The position numbers and the translations under genes are program-made. A DNA stretch of 43,205 nucleotides from GWF2-38-10 sp964527595 (lineage in GTDB: Bacteria; Babelota; Babeliae; Babelales; RVW-14). Location: NCBI GenBank assembly GCA_964527595.1, contig CAZGPI010000010.1, positions 1 through 43,205 on the forward strand, given 5' to 3'. Below are positions 1-7,518 of this stretch, in pieces; position 1 is the first letter of the stretch, and every line of letters starts with the position of its first letter. The notes below the pieces were generated by a model. That model made no database searches, was not told the DNA's origin, and worked only from the letters and a program-made list of their open reading frames with translations.

Positions 1-351
1 CAAGATGCCTATTTCTTTGGCCAGATTTCAAGCTCATATGATGTGTACCAATTTATCAAAGACCGCATCCTATCGGGCATTGAAGTGCAAGAGCACTTTA
101 TTGCGCTGTATGTTAACCAAGCCAACAAAATCATTGGCTATTATCATCACTCTACAGGTGCTATTAATGCCACCTTGGTGGACGTAGAAATTGTGGCAGC
201 GGTTGCGCTAAAAACATTGGCAAAGTCTGTGGTGATTTCTCATAACCATCCCAGTGGTAACCTTAATCCATCCGATGCCGACCGAACGCTCACGCGCAGA
301 ATCAAAGAAGCCCTCAAACTTTTTGATATTGCCCTAATTGACCACTACTAA
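1..351 (+). pseudogene. radC: RadC-type JAB/MPN domain protein, fragment at a junction
   Basis: The frame is open from base 1 and ends at TAA 349-351. The translation carries the RadC/JAB metal-binding signature (HNHPSGNLNPSDAD) preceded by the family's typical VN.AN.IIGYY...G and T.VDVEIV..AL segments. In RadC proteins the domain continues after the DH of 'LLDHLI'; here it stops at IDHY, so both ends are missing: the N-terminus lies outside the window and the C-terminus is lost at about 340-358, where the sequence turns into an antisense phage tail-fibre frame. Single-domain RadC homologues are common on Bacteroidota chromosomes and mobile elements. It points the opposite way to the neighbouring late genes and fits no phage module, so I infer a foreign segment: chimeric contig end, recombination product or insertion boundary. 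Confidence 0.75.
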
Positions 352-1747
352 AATTTTTAGCAGTCATTAAATATATATCAGATGTTCTTACATTATTTGG
401 AAACGTAGATGTTCCAGGTCTATCCGTAAATGTTATTTGAGCCGTTTGATTTCCTTTGTTATTATCTCTTTTTGCAAAGTAATTTAATAAATTATAATAA
501 AATGTATTTGCGCTTCCATCGTGTGAGCCTTCTTGTCTATTTATTGTTCCCGTCATTGTTCCACCCGTCAAAGGCAAATAAGTTGATGCCGCCGTGCCCG
601 TGCGCAAGTAATTTGTAAGCATGGAAGCCGTGTCAGATAAATTTAATTTAGCTGCAAATCTTGAAGTAAGGTTTAATAAAGATGTATCTGCATCCCTGAA
701 ATACGGCGTAAGCATGGAAGCCGTGTCACTAACCAAAAGAACCGCGGTTGTATCTCTCCATAATCCTTCACTACTTTTGAAATAAAGTGAAGCGTTATTT
801 GTAGGATTAGAAATTTGAACATCGTGAAGCTCGTCTAATTCTTGCCCATTTCTTATTTTTACAAATACTTCTCCGCTTCCTGCATTTGTTTTAACGCATA
901 CTCCAATATACACGCCATGGATAGGTGCCTGTGGCTTAGTAGATGTAAGTGCGCCTGATGTGGTTCCTGATAAATAAACCGCACTATCTTGCGTTAATGC
1001 AGATGTGTTTATATTTGTTATTAATCCTTCTGTGATAATGTAACCGCTTGCATTGTTTAATATTTGCTCCGCAACAATGCCAAAAGTATTAGCTGATGTC
1101 GGATCACTTGTTGCAATGGCTTTCGCGACGGTTATTCTGTTTCCCTGACTTCCTGACAAATAAACAACATCGCCTTTATTAAGAGTTGCGCCTGTTCTGT
1201 TATTTACCCGTTGGTGTAATTGTTGACCGATGACATTAGTAACTAAACCACCTTTTAAGCCTTGTATTAAAGAGCCTTGTGTATCATTATACTCCACTTC
1301 ACCAACTCCTACCGTGCCATCTTTTGCCGTATTAAATGTGATAGAATCAAAGGGCATGGTTAATCCAGGCGCACCGCCGACCAAGTTCCAAACGTTTGAA
1401 GTAAAATCAAATGAATAAAATTTTAAATTAACGGTATCAAGAATAACCCATGCGTTTTGGTTGTTTATCGGTTGAATGGATGCTGTGTCGGACAATGAAC
1501 CACGCCAAACAAGCCCGTCGCCAGTCGTCTGGAAACCAAGGCGTTGTTTATTTCCCGTGTTTGGGTATTGCGCGAAAAGGGTAAACGAAAGGAATATAAA
1601 AAGAATTGAAGGCAAAGTTTTTTTGCCTCCAATCTTCTTAATTAAATTACTCCCCAGTTTAAGCAATACTTGTTCCACCAATATTTCACCCACGCGCCCC
1701 AATGTTTTTAAAAAACGTCTTTCTTTCTTTGGTTTTATTTCACTCAT
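314..1747 (-). CDS. Tail fibre-like structural protein, N-terminal part (C-terminus lost at junction)
   Basis: The 477-codon frame opens with a basic amphipathic stretch, then a signal-peptide-like hydrophobic segment ending in FAQ (about residues 44-60), then fibre-type sequence: short repeats containing LSDTASMLT (twice) and a LPLTGGTMTGTI motif typical of phage fibre and baseplate-appendage proteins. The last ~10 residues are antisense to the radC fragment, so the natural C-terminus is missing. The partial frame at 42275-43205 on the same strand, rich in YKLDVNGTLGV repeats, is the likely continuation. The start overlaps the connector stop by 4 nt. A GGAGG followed 10 nt later by TTG lies inside the gene just before the hydrophobic segment (about 1608-1627), so a second start giving a signal-peptide form is possible. 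Confidence 0.75.
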   Translation of the reverse strand: MSEIKPKKERRFLKTLGRVGEILVEQVLLKLGSNLIKKIGGKKTLPSILFIFLSFTLFAQYPNTGNKQRLGFQTTGDGLVWRGSLSDTASIQPINNQNAWVILDTVNLKFYSFDFTSNVWNLVGGAPGLTMPFDSITFNTAKDGTVGVGEVEYNDTQGSLIQGLKGGLVTNVIGQQLHQRVNNRTGATLNKGDVVYLSGSQGNRITVAKAIATSDPTSANTFGIVAEQILNNASGYIITEGLITNINTSALTQDSAVYLSGTTSGALTSTKPQAPIHGVYIGVCVKTNAGSGEVFVKIRNGQELDELHDVQISNPTNNASLYFKSSEGLWRDTTAVLLVSDTASMLTPYFRDADTSLLNLTSRFAAKLNLSDTASMLTNYLRTGTAASTYLPLTGGTMTGTINRQEGSHDGSANTFYYNLLNYFAKRDNNKGNQTAQITFTDRPGTSTFPNNVRTSDIYLMTAKNFSSGQLGQYQKV

Positions 1748-2283
1748 AATACTATTCCCATCGTGTTATAAATATCAAATATTTCTTCATCCTCGTCGCA
1801 AGTTGCCTCAGGACAACCAACGGCGCTGGGAATGAATCCAAGTAAATTGGTTGCGCAAGTGCATAAATAATCCTTAATCCTTTTCTTTTTTACCTCCAAC
1901 CTTTGAAGCAAAGTATCTTGATAAAATTTTAAGCCTTCAACGCCCACGTTTTGCCCGTATTCGTTATCGAGGGTATAAAGTCCATTTGTTCCAAGCTGCA
2001 TCATCATATAAGGCGCTGCCTCGTAAAGAACGGCGTTGGCGCAAAAGGATTTTAATTGGTCATTCCATAACGCTTGATAAGAAGTCGATGTAAACGCCGT
2101 TGAACTTCCTTTGTCTGCAACAAGGGCATCGTAAAACGTTAAGCCAACGGCTGGAATAATCCAACGGTATTCCGCGTCTTGAATATGTGGGCTTATCAAT
2201 GACTTATCAAGGCGTATATCTGCAGGCGTTGGTCTTGCAACACCGCCGCTTATGACCTCAGACGGTTGTATTAATTGGCTCAT
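1744..2283 (-). CDS. Head-tail connector/adaptor-like protein
   Basis: This 179-aa protein follows the portal gene directly, overlapping its end by 26 nt. It is mostly helical in appearance, with an acidic C-terminal part containing four cysteines (CTCATN, GCPEATC). Length, composition and position just after a portal match head-tail adaptor proteins of Bacteroidota siphoviruses, which complete the head neck. I see no catalytic motif. The assignment rests on context and general resemblance, so an alternative neck role is possible. Confidence 0.55.
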   Translation of the reverse strand: MSQLIQPSEVISGGVARPTPADIRLDKSLISPHIQDAEYRWIIPAVGLTFYDALVADKGSSTAFTSTSYQALWNDQLKSFCANAVLYEAAPYMMMQLGTNGLYTLDNEYGQNVGVEGLKFYQDTLLQRLEVKKKRIKDYLCTCATNLLGFIPSAVGCPEATCDEDEEIFDIYNTMGIVL

Positions 2284-3706
2284 TTGTTTCTATTGGTGAA
2301 TAACCTAATATTTCCCTCTTTTCATCTTGCGTCAAATTATCCTCAACCGCAATGTCACCCATGAAAGACACGGGTAAAGTGTTTGATATTGAGAATTGAA
2401 CGTCTTTTAAGGCTGGGTTATAAAGCCCAATTTCGGCTAAATAAGGATTTATAATTTTAGATAACATCAAGTTTTGGCGCGGTTTAATAACCGTACTTTG
2501 TAAGTATTCCATTTCCTGACGTATCTGTTGATTGCTTCCAAGTTGCCCCGCCGTGGCGAAGCCTGCAAGTGACTTGCTCCACCTGTTCGCCACGACAATC
2601 GCCGAGGCTGCCAAGTTTTGCAAGTTTAAAAATTCGCCCTCGTTTTCTTTTGACGTGGGAATCCAATTTGCTTTTAATTTTTCGTCCCTTAGGACTTGAA
2701 CAAATAACTTATGATTATTTGCCATGCCCGTGAACTTGCTTTCTATTCCTTCAACCAATTTCTTTGCCTCAGCTGGCGTAATTGAGCCGAAAAATTGCAT
2801 GATACCCGAAGGCATGAAGCCGTTCTCAAATTTGCTTGTATTAAATCGTTGAATGCGGTATTCCATTTCAGCCCACATCTTTGCGCCAATCCACTCAGGT
2901 AAGCCAAAGTAAAAATAGCCTGCCGCGTATTGCTTAACATGGATAACGCTTCTTTGTGTTCCGTCCTCAAATTTCTTAAAGTCAGGGTACATTGGCACCT
3001 CCCTGAATCCTTCGCTTTCGTAAAATACGCCGTCGGTGGTGAGCGGCACCTCCTCCCAGTTATCGTAAATGCCAACCGATTTTATAAGCTGATCCGCTTC
3101 TGCTTTTCTAATACCAATGTTATACACGGGTACATGATAAATATAAGTAAATGGCTCGCTGCCTACTTTGCCTTTAACAATTTCGCAAAAGCTATTTCCA
3201 AAAGCATCATAGTCAAAAGCAAGTTGAGCCAAAACCTCCTGAAGATTTTGACCATGTAAATTAACCTGAGATATAACATCCTCAATTTCGTTTAAAGAAT
3301 CGTCGGTGATAACCTCACCCTTCATTGACGTGGTAAGCAAAGTGTTTGACTTACCTTTCATGGGAATGAAGCCATCACCGACAACCATGTTTGTTTTATC
3401 TTCTATTATTCTTCGTAACGTCGGCGAATTATTTACAATGGCGATAAGGCTCTTTAAAAAGTCGTCTTTTTGTGTAAAGAACCGCACCCATTTTGCCCCC
3501 GTGAAATCAAGCCTCTCCCGTGACGGCTCATTAAAAATATCCTCCCTTACAAGCATTGTATTGGAGGTGTCTAAGGTAACCGAGGCAAGTAAAGGGCTTT
3601 GACTCCTTTTACTTACCCTGTTATTCCTGTTTGGGACTGCCTGTATTTTCTTTAATTGTTGGCTCATAGCTTTTTTTCTCGGGGGTATAAATGACGTGTT
3701 GCCCAA
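2258..3706 (-). CDS. Phage portal protein
   Basis: A ~480-aa protein resembling PBSX/HK97-type portals. It has an N-terminal region with KWVRFFTQKDDFLKSLIAIV, a conserved-looking VVGDGF motif, a FDYDAFGNSF segment, and a long C-terminal helical part with QLGSNQQIRQEMEYLQSTVI and KPRQNLMLSKIINPYLAE, typical of the portal stem/clip and C-terminal region. The portal forms the dodecameric DNA entry ring and binds terminase. It sits between the major capsid and connector genes. The first ATG (3706) overlaps the upstream gene by 86 nt; ATG at 3667 (MSQQLKK) reduces this to 47 nt and may be the real start. Its place far downstream of the terminase genes is unusual. Confidence 0.85.
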   Translation of the reverse strand: MGNTSFIPPRKKAMSQQLKKIQAVPNRNNRVSKRSQSPLLASVTLDTSNTMLVREDIFNEPSRERLDFTGAKWVRFFTQKDDFLKSLIAIVNNSPTLRRIIEDKTNMVVGDGFIPMKGKSNTLLTTSMKGEVITDDSLNEIEDVISQVNLHGQNLQEVLAQLAFDYDAFGNSFCEIVKGKVGSEPFTYIYHVPVYNIGIRKAEADQLIKSVGIYDNWEEVPLTTDGVFYESEGFREVPMYPDFKKFEDGTQRSVIHVKQYAAGYFYFGLPEWIGAKMWAEMEYRIQRFNTSKFENGFMPSGIMQFFGSITPAEAKKLVEGIESKFTGMANNHKLFVQVLRDEKLKANWIPTSKENEGEFLNLQNLAASAIVVANRWSKSLAGFATAGQLGSNQQIRQEMEYLQSTVIKPRQNLMLSKIINPYLAEIGLYNPALKDVQFSISNTLPVSFMGDIAVEDNLTQDEKREILGYSPIETNEPINTTV

Positions 3707-3851
3707 CGTCCTGAGGGCTTGATTTGTACCAAGCCCTCAATTCGTTTTGTGAAAGTTCGCCGATAGTTTTTCGAATGATTCCAGCTTTGCCCGAAAGGTC
3801 TGCACCCACGTAAAGCATTTGTTTGCTTTTATCTCTAACTATCATATTCAA
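3621..3851 (-). CDS. Small conserved-looking protein in the head module
   Basis: A 76-aa hydrophilic protein lying between a structural gene and the portal, overlapping the portal start region. It has no transmembrane segment and no recognisable domain. The C-terminal third (YTPEKKSYEPTIKENTGSPKQE) looks disordered. The tight packing with head genes suggests a structural accessory or regulatory role, but no function can be assigned. Confidence 0.55.
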   Translation of the reverse strand: MNMIVRDKSKQMLYVGADLSGKAGIIRKTIGELSQNELRAWYKSSPQDVGQHVIYTPEKKSYEPTIKENTGSPKQE

Positions 3852-3852
3852 A

Positions 3853-4401
3853 TTAATCTAAGGCGTTCATCACTGTTTCGCCGTTAACGATAAACCTCGC
3901 TTTGTTCGTGGTTCTGCAAGTAATGGTAAGCGTTTCTTGGTTTGAATCGGTAAACAATGCACCCGATAAACCTTCGGCACTTGTCAACCTTGCAACCCTT
4001 TTCTTACCGCCAACAAGTTCAACGCCCCAAATCCAATAATTGCCCGTGTTTTCCACGTGAACACAAACCAAGCCACACGCCTGATTTGCCATGTCTTGAA
4101 TAAGGTTTCTTAATTCCTGGTCGCGGCAATTAATGATTCCAACCAAACTTTGCTCAATGGCTACCGACAAAGTATCTGGATCTTGCGTCACCGTTTCCGT
4201 GAATGCTCCTGAATTGTCCCTAAATTCAACCTCGTAAAACACGGCAGCCGTGGAAGCCATTGTTATTGCCGTGGTTGCTCCCGATGCGTTATTGGTAATG
4301 CTTGTTACCTGATTAGCATTGGCAATGTAAAACTTGCCAATACCACCAGCGCACGTTCCATCTGTACATTGATTAAGCCAACCGCTTGTTATTGCGCTCA
4401 T
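3853..4401 (-). CDS. Hypothetical structural protein next to the major capsid gene
   Basis: This 182-aa protein begins 10 nt after the major capsid stop. It is rich in Ser, Thr, Ala and Asn with beta-strand-like patterns, and contains a cysteine-bearing LVCVHVENTGNYWIWGVELV stretch. It has no signal peptide or membrane segment. Such proteins beside capsid genes are often head decoration, head-completion or tail-tube proteins. The beta-rich composition would suit a decoration or tube subunit, but this is inference from context and composition. Confidence 0.5.
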   Translation of the reverse strand: MSAITSGWLNQCTDGTCAGGIGKFYIANANQVTSITNNASGATTAITMASTAAVFYEVEFRDNSGAFTETVTQDPDTLSVAIEQSLVGIINCRDQELRNLIQDMANQACGLVCVHVENTGNYWIWGVELVGGKKRVARLTSAEGLSGALFTDSNQETLTITCRTTNKARFIVNGETVMNALD

Positions 4402-4411
4402 TCATTATTGA

Positions 4412-5395
4412 TTAGTAGCCTAAGCTGATTAATGATGGGTGAATATAATTTACGCCCATTTTGAAGCGTGCCTTGATATACACCTTTTCGTCCTTCTGGT
4501 CATACCAAAGTTCCAAAGCCGTTTCAGGACTTAACACGTCCGTTGCAAGTACCTTGTTTTGAGGCGTGGTATATTCAACATAATGCGGCTTAGTTGTTCC
4601 TAAACTTGTTGCAATGTCATCCCAACGGAATTGAGGAATCACGGTTACGCCACGGAAAGTAAATTGTTCAACGCCGTTAATCAACTGAAGTAAACCGTAG
4701 TCGCCGCCACCGCCGTTTTCAATGTCCTCACGAAGCTGAGAATAAACACTTTGCGTCACATTGAACACCTTTTGGTTAGCAGGTAAACCTTTCAACTGCA
4801 ATGGTGCCTGGTCATACACCGCGCGAAGGATCGCGAAGCCGTCACCAGCGCCAAGGTCTGAACCTGATCCCGTGTTGCAACGTGGAACTAAGTCACTTGC
4901 AACTAACTGAGGGTAATACACCGTCCAAAATCCGTCTAATGAATCAAAGTTTGGGTTATTGCTTGACTGGTCACCGAAGTAAGAAAGACGGGTAATGTCG
5001 TTTCTTATCGCCTGTTGTGTACGGGTCAAAAGAATGTTTTCAATTAATGTTCCCGAAACATCTGGCAGCCTTGTACCTGTTTTCAATAACTCCTCAAAAA
5101 CTGTGTCTTCAAATTCGTCCCAACACATTTCAAGATCCACTTTCATTTTTTCAACGTCGATGGTACGCTGATAAATGTCAACCGAACCCACGGGGTTAAA
5201 TCCGCAGCCTGAGTATTTGCGTACAATGTTTTCCAACTGTTGTACGAAAACCATTTTCTTTTTATTGGCGACGTTACCAAGAACGCGAAATTGTCCGCGA
5301 AGGTCATCGTCAAAAAAGACTGGTTCTAAAAAAATGTTATTTGCCTCCGTACCTCTAAAGGATACGTCAAGTTGGCTTATTTCAACTAATGCCAT
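4412..5395 (-). CDS. Major capsid protein (HK97-like fold predicted)
   Basis: The 327-aa length and position after the protease and before the portal fit a major capsid protein. The sequence has the usual arrangement: an N-terminal arm (FLEPVFFDDDLRGQFRVL), a long helical spine-like segment (EDTVFEELLKTGTRLPDVSG) and a C-terminal stretch naming a surface domain ending in KARFKMGVNYIHPSLISLGY, like the closing strand of Bacteroidota phage capsids. No separate delta domain is evident, and scaffold function is probably provided by the C-terminal part of the upstream protease. The assignment comes from context plus general resemblance. Confidence 0.75.
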   Translation of the reverse strand: MALVEISQLDVSFRGTEANNIFLEPVFFDDDLRGQFRVLGNVANKKKMVFVQQLENIVRKYSGCGFNPVGSVDIYQRTIDVEKMKVDLEMCWDEFEDTVFEELLKTGTRLPDVSGTLIENILLTRTQQAIRNDITRLSYFGDQSSNNPNFDSLDGFWTVYYPQLVASDLVPRCNTGSGSDLGAGDGFAILRAVYDQAPLQLKGLPANQKVFNVTQSVYSQLREDIENGGGGDYGLLQLINGVEQFTFRGVTVIPQFRWDDIATSLGTTKPHYVEYTTPQNKVLATDVLSPETALELWYDQKDEKVYIKARFKMGVNYIHPSLISLGY

Positions 5396-5407
5396 TTTGT
5401 TTTAATT

Positions 5408-5872
5408 TTAAAGATTTGGGTAAGAAATGGTTGCAGACGTATTTGTTAAAACAAAAGCATCCTCAATACCAAATGAAAACTCTGTTTTTGCACCTGCGGT
5501 TGTTGCCACTGCAAACAAAACCTTCCAATCATTACTTGCGTTTAACGCCGAGGTATTGATTTGTAAAATTGCCGTTGGTGCTGAGGACTGCCAATTTGCA
5601 TAAGCCTCGTTACCTGATTCATCCATTACGGTAACCTTATAAAAATCACTTGCACTTGTTACACCTGTCAACGGTGCAAAGTTCAAACGCTTTCCAGCCG
5701 AGGAAGTACCATAGGTGAAGGAAACGGGAATTCGATCCGTAAAGGTATCAATACCGTATAATTGCTCCGCGTTTATCCCTTGCTCGTTGGCATACGGGTT
5801 GGTGCGGTTTAAATTGTTTTGCCCGACGTATGTATTTGAATCGAGAAAACCATTAACGTTTGCTGTTGCCAT
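5408..5872 (-). CDS. Hypothetical structural protein between protease and capsid
   Basis: A 154-aa protein whose start overlaps the protease stop. It is beta-rich and full of Thr, Ser, Asn and Ala, without cysteine, signal peptide or membrane segment. Small proteins of this composition between a head protease and a major capsid gene are frequently head decoration proteins. That is my best guess, supported only by position and composition. Confidence 0.5.
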   Translation of the reverse strand: MATANVNGFLDSNTYVGQNNLNRTNPYANEQGINAEQLYGIDTFTDRIPVSFTYGTSSAGKRLNFAPLTGVTSASDFYKVTVMDESGNEAYANWQSSAPTAILQINTSALNASNDWKVLFAVATTAGAKTEFSFGIEDAFVLTNTSATISYPNL

Positions 5873-6888
5873 TATCTTTGTGAGATTTTAGATTGAACTA
5901 ATGAAGCGAAAGAATCAAAGTAACTCGATTTCGTTATTGTTTCCTGAACCTTTTCGTGGGCTGAGCCGCCGGAAGGAAGTCCAACGCCTTTTTTTACTTG
6001 CGCCCTGAGTGCAACCAATTCGTTGCCCAATGTTTCAAGAACCGTTTCAATTTCGGTTATTGACGTACTTTGCTCGTTTGATTTTTCAGATAAAGCGGTC
6101 ATTTCTTCGGCATTTAAAACCGTGTAACCTTTTGCCTTTAAAACCTCAATAGCCATTTCATCTGTTATAACTACCTCGTCCGCTTTTGAATCAACTGCCG
6201 CTGGTGCGTCAATAACCTCATTGGTTTCGGTTTGGTTTAACAAAGATTTGATTTTTTCTAAAATGGAATTACCCATGTCATCGTTATTTTTGTTTTTTAT
6301 TAATAATGCGGCTGGAACATTTACGAACTTGCTTAAACTGTTTTGCAACGGTAATAAATCTATATTTTTTTCGTCCGTTTTAACAATTTCATCAATGAAA
6401 CCGAATTCTAAAGCTTCCTGTGATGTCATCCATGTTTCGGCTGCCATCATTTTTTTAATCTTTTTTCTAAGGTCTTTTTCTTCCCCTTTGCGTTTGTAAA
6501 CAGCTGACAAATAAATGTCAAGTAACTTTTCTTCCATCTTGTCTAACAAATCAGCCGTTGCCTCAAGTTCGTCGGAATTACCGAAAGCTTGTGACCAAGG
6601 TCGATGAATCATTAAAAATGAATTTTCGGTCATTTTCACTTTGTCAGCCGCCAACAGTACAACCGTTGCAATGCTTGCTACCAAGCCGATTCCTGTTGCC
6701 GTGGTTTCGTTTGAATAAGTAGAAATTAAATCAGCCATTCCCATTCCTTCGGTAACTGAGCCGCCACCTGATGAAATAGTAAAATCTATTGACGCTCCAT
6801 TTGCCTCATCTATTTTGTATTTTAGATAAGGCATTGAATTGTACCACTCTGAAATTTCCCCTATAATATCAACTTTAACATTTGCCAT
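5872..6888 (-). CDS. ClpP-type (S14) head maturation protease with scaffold-like C-terminus
   Basis: Residues 1-170 follow the phage ClpP-like protease pattern: an N-terminal GEISEWYN strand, a TISSGGGSVTEG turn, the nucleophile motif VASIAT (Ser72) and the histidine motif FLMIHRP (His95), then an ETWMTSQEALEFGFIDEI segment. Residues from about 205 to the end are charged and coiled-coil-like (TSITEIETVLETLGNELVAL), which suits a scaffold fused to the protease and cleaved during procapsid maturation. Such proteases cut the capsid arm and scaffold inside the procapsid. The catalytic Asp is not confidently placed. It precedes the decoration-like and capsid genes. Confidence 0.85.
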   Translation of the reverse strand: MANVKVDIIGEISEWYNSMPYLKYKIDEANGASIDFTISSGGGSVTEGMGMADLISTYSNETTATGIGLVASIATVVLLAADKVKMTENSFLMIHRPWSQAFGNSDELEATADLLDKMEEKLLDIYLSAVYKRKGEEKDLRKKIKKMMAAETWMTSQEALEFGFIDEIVKTDEKNIDLLPLQNSLSKFVNVPAALLIKNKNNDDMGNSILEKIKSLLNQTETNEVIDAPAAVDSKADEVVITDEMAIEVLKAKGYTVLNAEEMTALSEKSNEQSTSITEIETVLETLGNELVALRAQVKKGVGLPSGGSAHEKVQETITKSSYFDSFASLVQSKISQR

Positions 6889-6917
6889 TTTTGTAGATTA
6901 ATGTGTAAATTTATTTA

Positions 6918-7262
6918 TTATAATTTTTTATCTTTTCTTTTTTGCTTGATTTGATAACCAAACCTTTCAGGGTGCTGAACCATGTTATAAACGTGCTTCT
7001 TTGAAATACCCGTGCGTATGCTTATTTCCATCATGGCATCCATCTTTGAATCATTTGAATAAAGGCTATTTGGATAAAGGTGCATGACCATGTATTTCGC
7101 CACCGTCTTTTCCTTTACCACGTCGGTTTTTACGAGGAAGGAAATCAAGTGAAAAAAACTGGGTGTAATACCTTCCTTATGACAAAAAGCACTGTATTTA
7201 TTCAAGATTTCATGGGTAAAATCCTGCAATAAATCCTCATTAATCATTTCAAATTCATCCAT
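6918..7262 (-). CDS. Hypothetical protein with HTH-like C-terminal region
   Basis: This 114-aa helical protein overlaps the upstream small gene by 8 nt. The C-terminal half (MMEISIRTGISKKHVYNMVQ) resembles a helix-turn-helix: one helix, a glycine turn, then a second polar helix, followed by a very basic tail (QIKQKRKDKKL). A DNA-binding regulator within the late operon is possible. I do not recognise the family, and the sequence could equally be an all-helical structural accessory. Confidence 0.5.
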   Translation of the reverse strand: MDEFEMINEDLLQDFTHEILNKYSAFCHKEGITPSFFHLISFLVKTDVVKEKTVAKYMVMHLYPNSLYSNDSKMDAMMEISIRTGISKKHVYNMVQHPERFGYQIKQKRKDKKL

Positions 7263-7518
7263 TTTCGTTCCAATATTGTACTATCTGCCTCATTTTACCG
7301 ACTACTTTTGTCCGACACGCGGGACAATTTCGCCGCTCAGGCTCATAATGATTAACAAAGTTGTTATAAATATTGAACAAATAATCCATATCGTTCGGGT
7401 CAATGCTTAAAACCCTGTAAGTCCTATTAACCGTGGCGGTAACTTGCGCCTTGTATTCCTCGGGGATGCGAGAACCAAGTTCTCCCCAAATGCTATCTGT
7501 CTTCATACAATTACACAT
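7255..7518 (-). CDS. Small protein with CxxC motif downstream of tape measure gene
   Basis: An 87-aa protein starting immediately after the tape measure stop. It has N-terminal cysteines (MCNCMK) and a C-terminal NCPACRTKVVGKMRQIVQYW segment, where a single CPAC pair followed by basic residues could contribute to zinc binding. The middle is helical. I recognise similar small proteins from Bacteroidota phage structural operons but know no function for them. Confidence 0.55.
   Translation of the reverse strand: MCNCMKTDSIWGELGSRIPEEYKAQVTATVNRTYRVLSIDPNDMDYLFNIYNNFVNHYEPERRNCPACRTKVVGKMRQIVQYWNENG

Noticed and set aside
1..351. radC as a phage cargo gene
   Set aside because: The fragment is truncated in a conserved motif, faces the other way and is joined inside a fibre gene.
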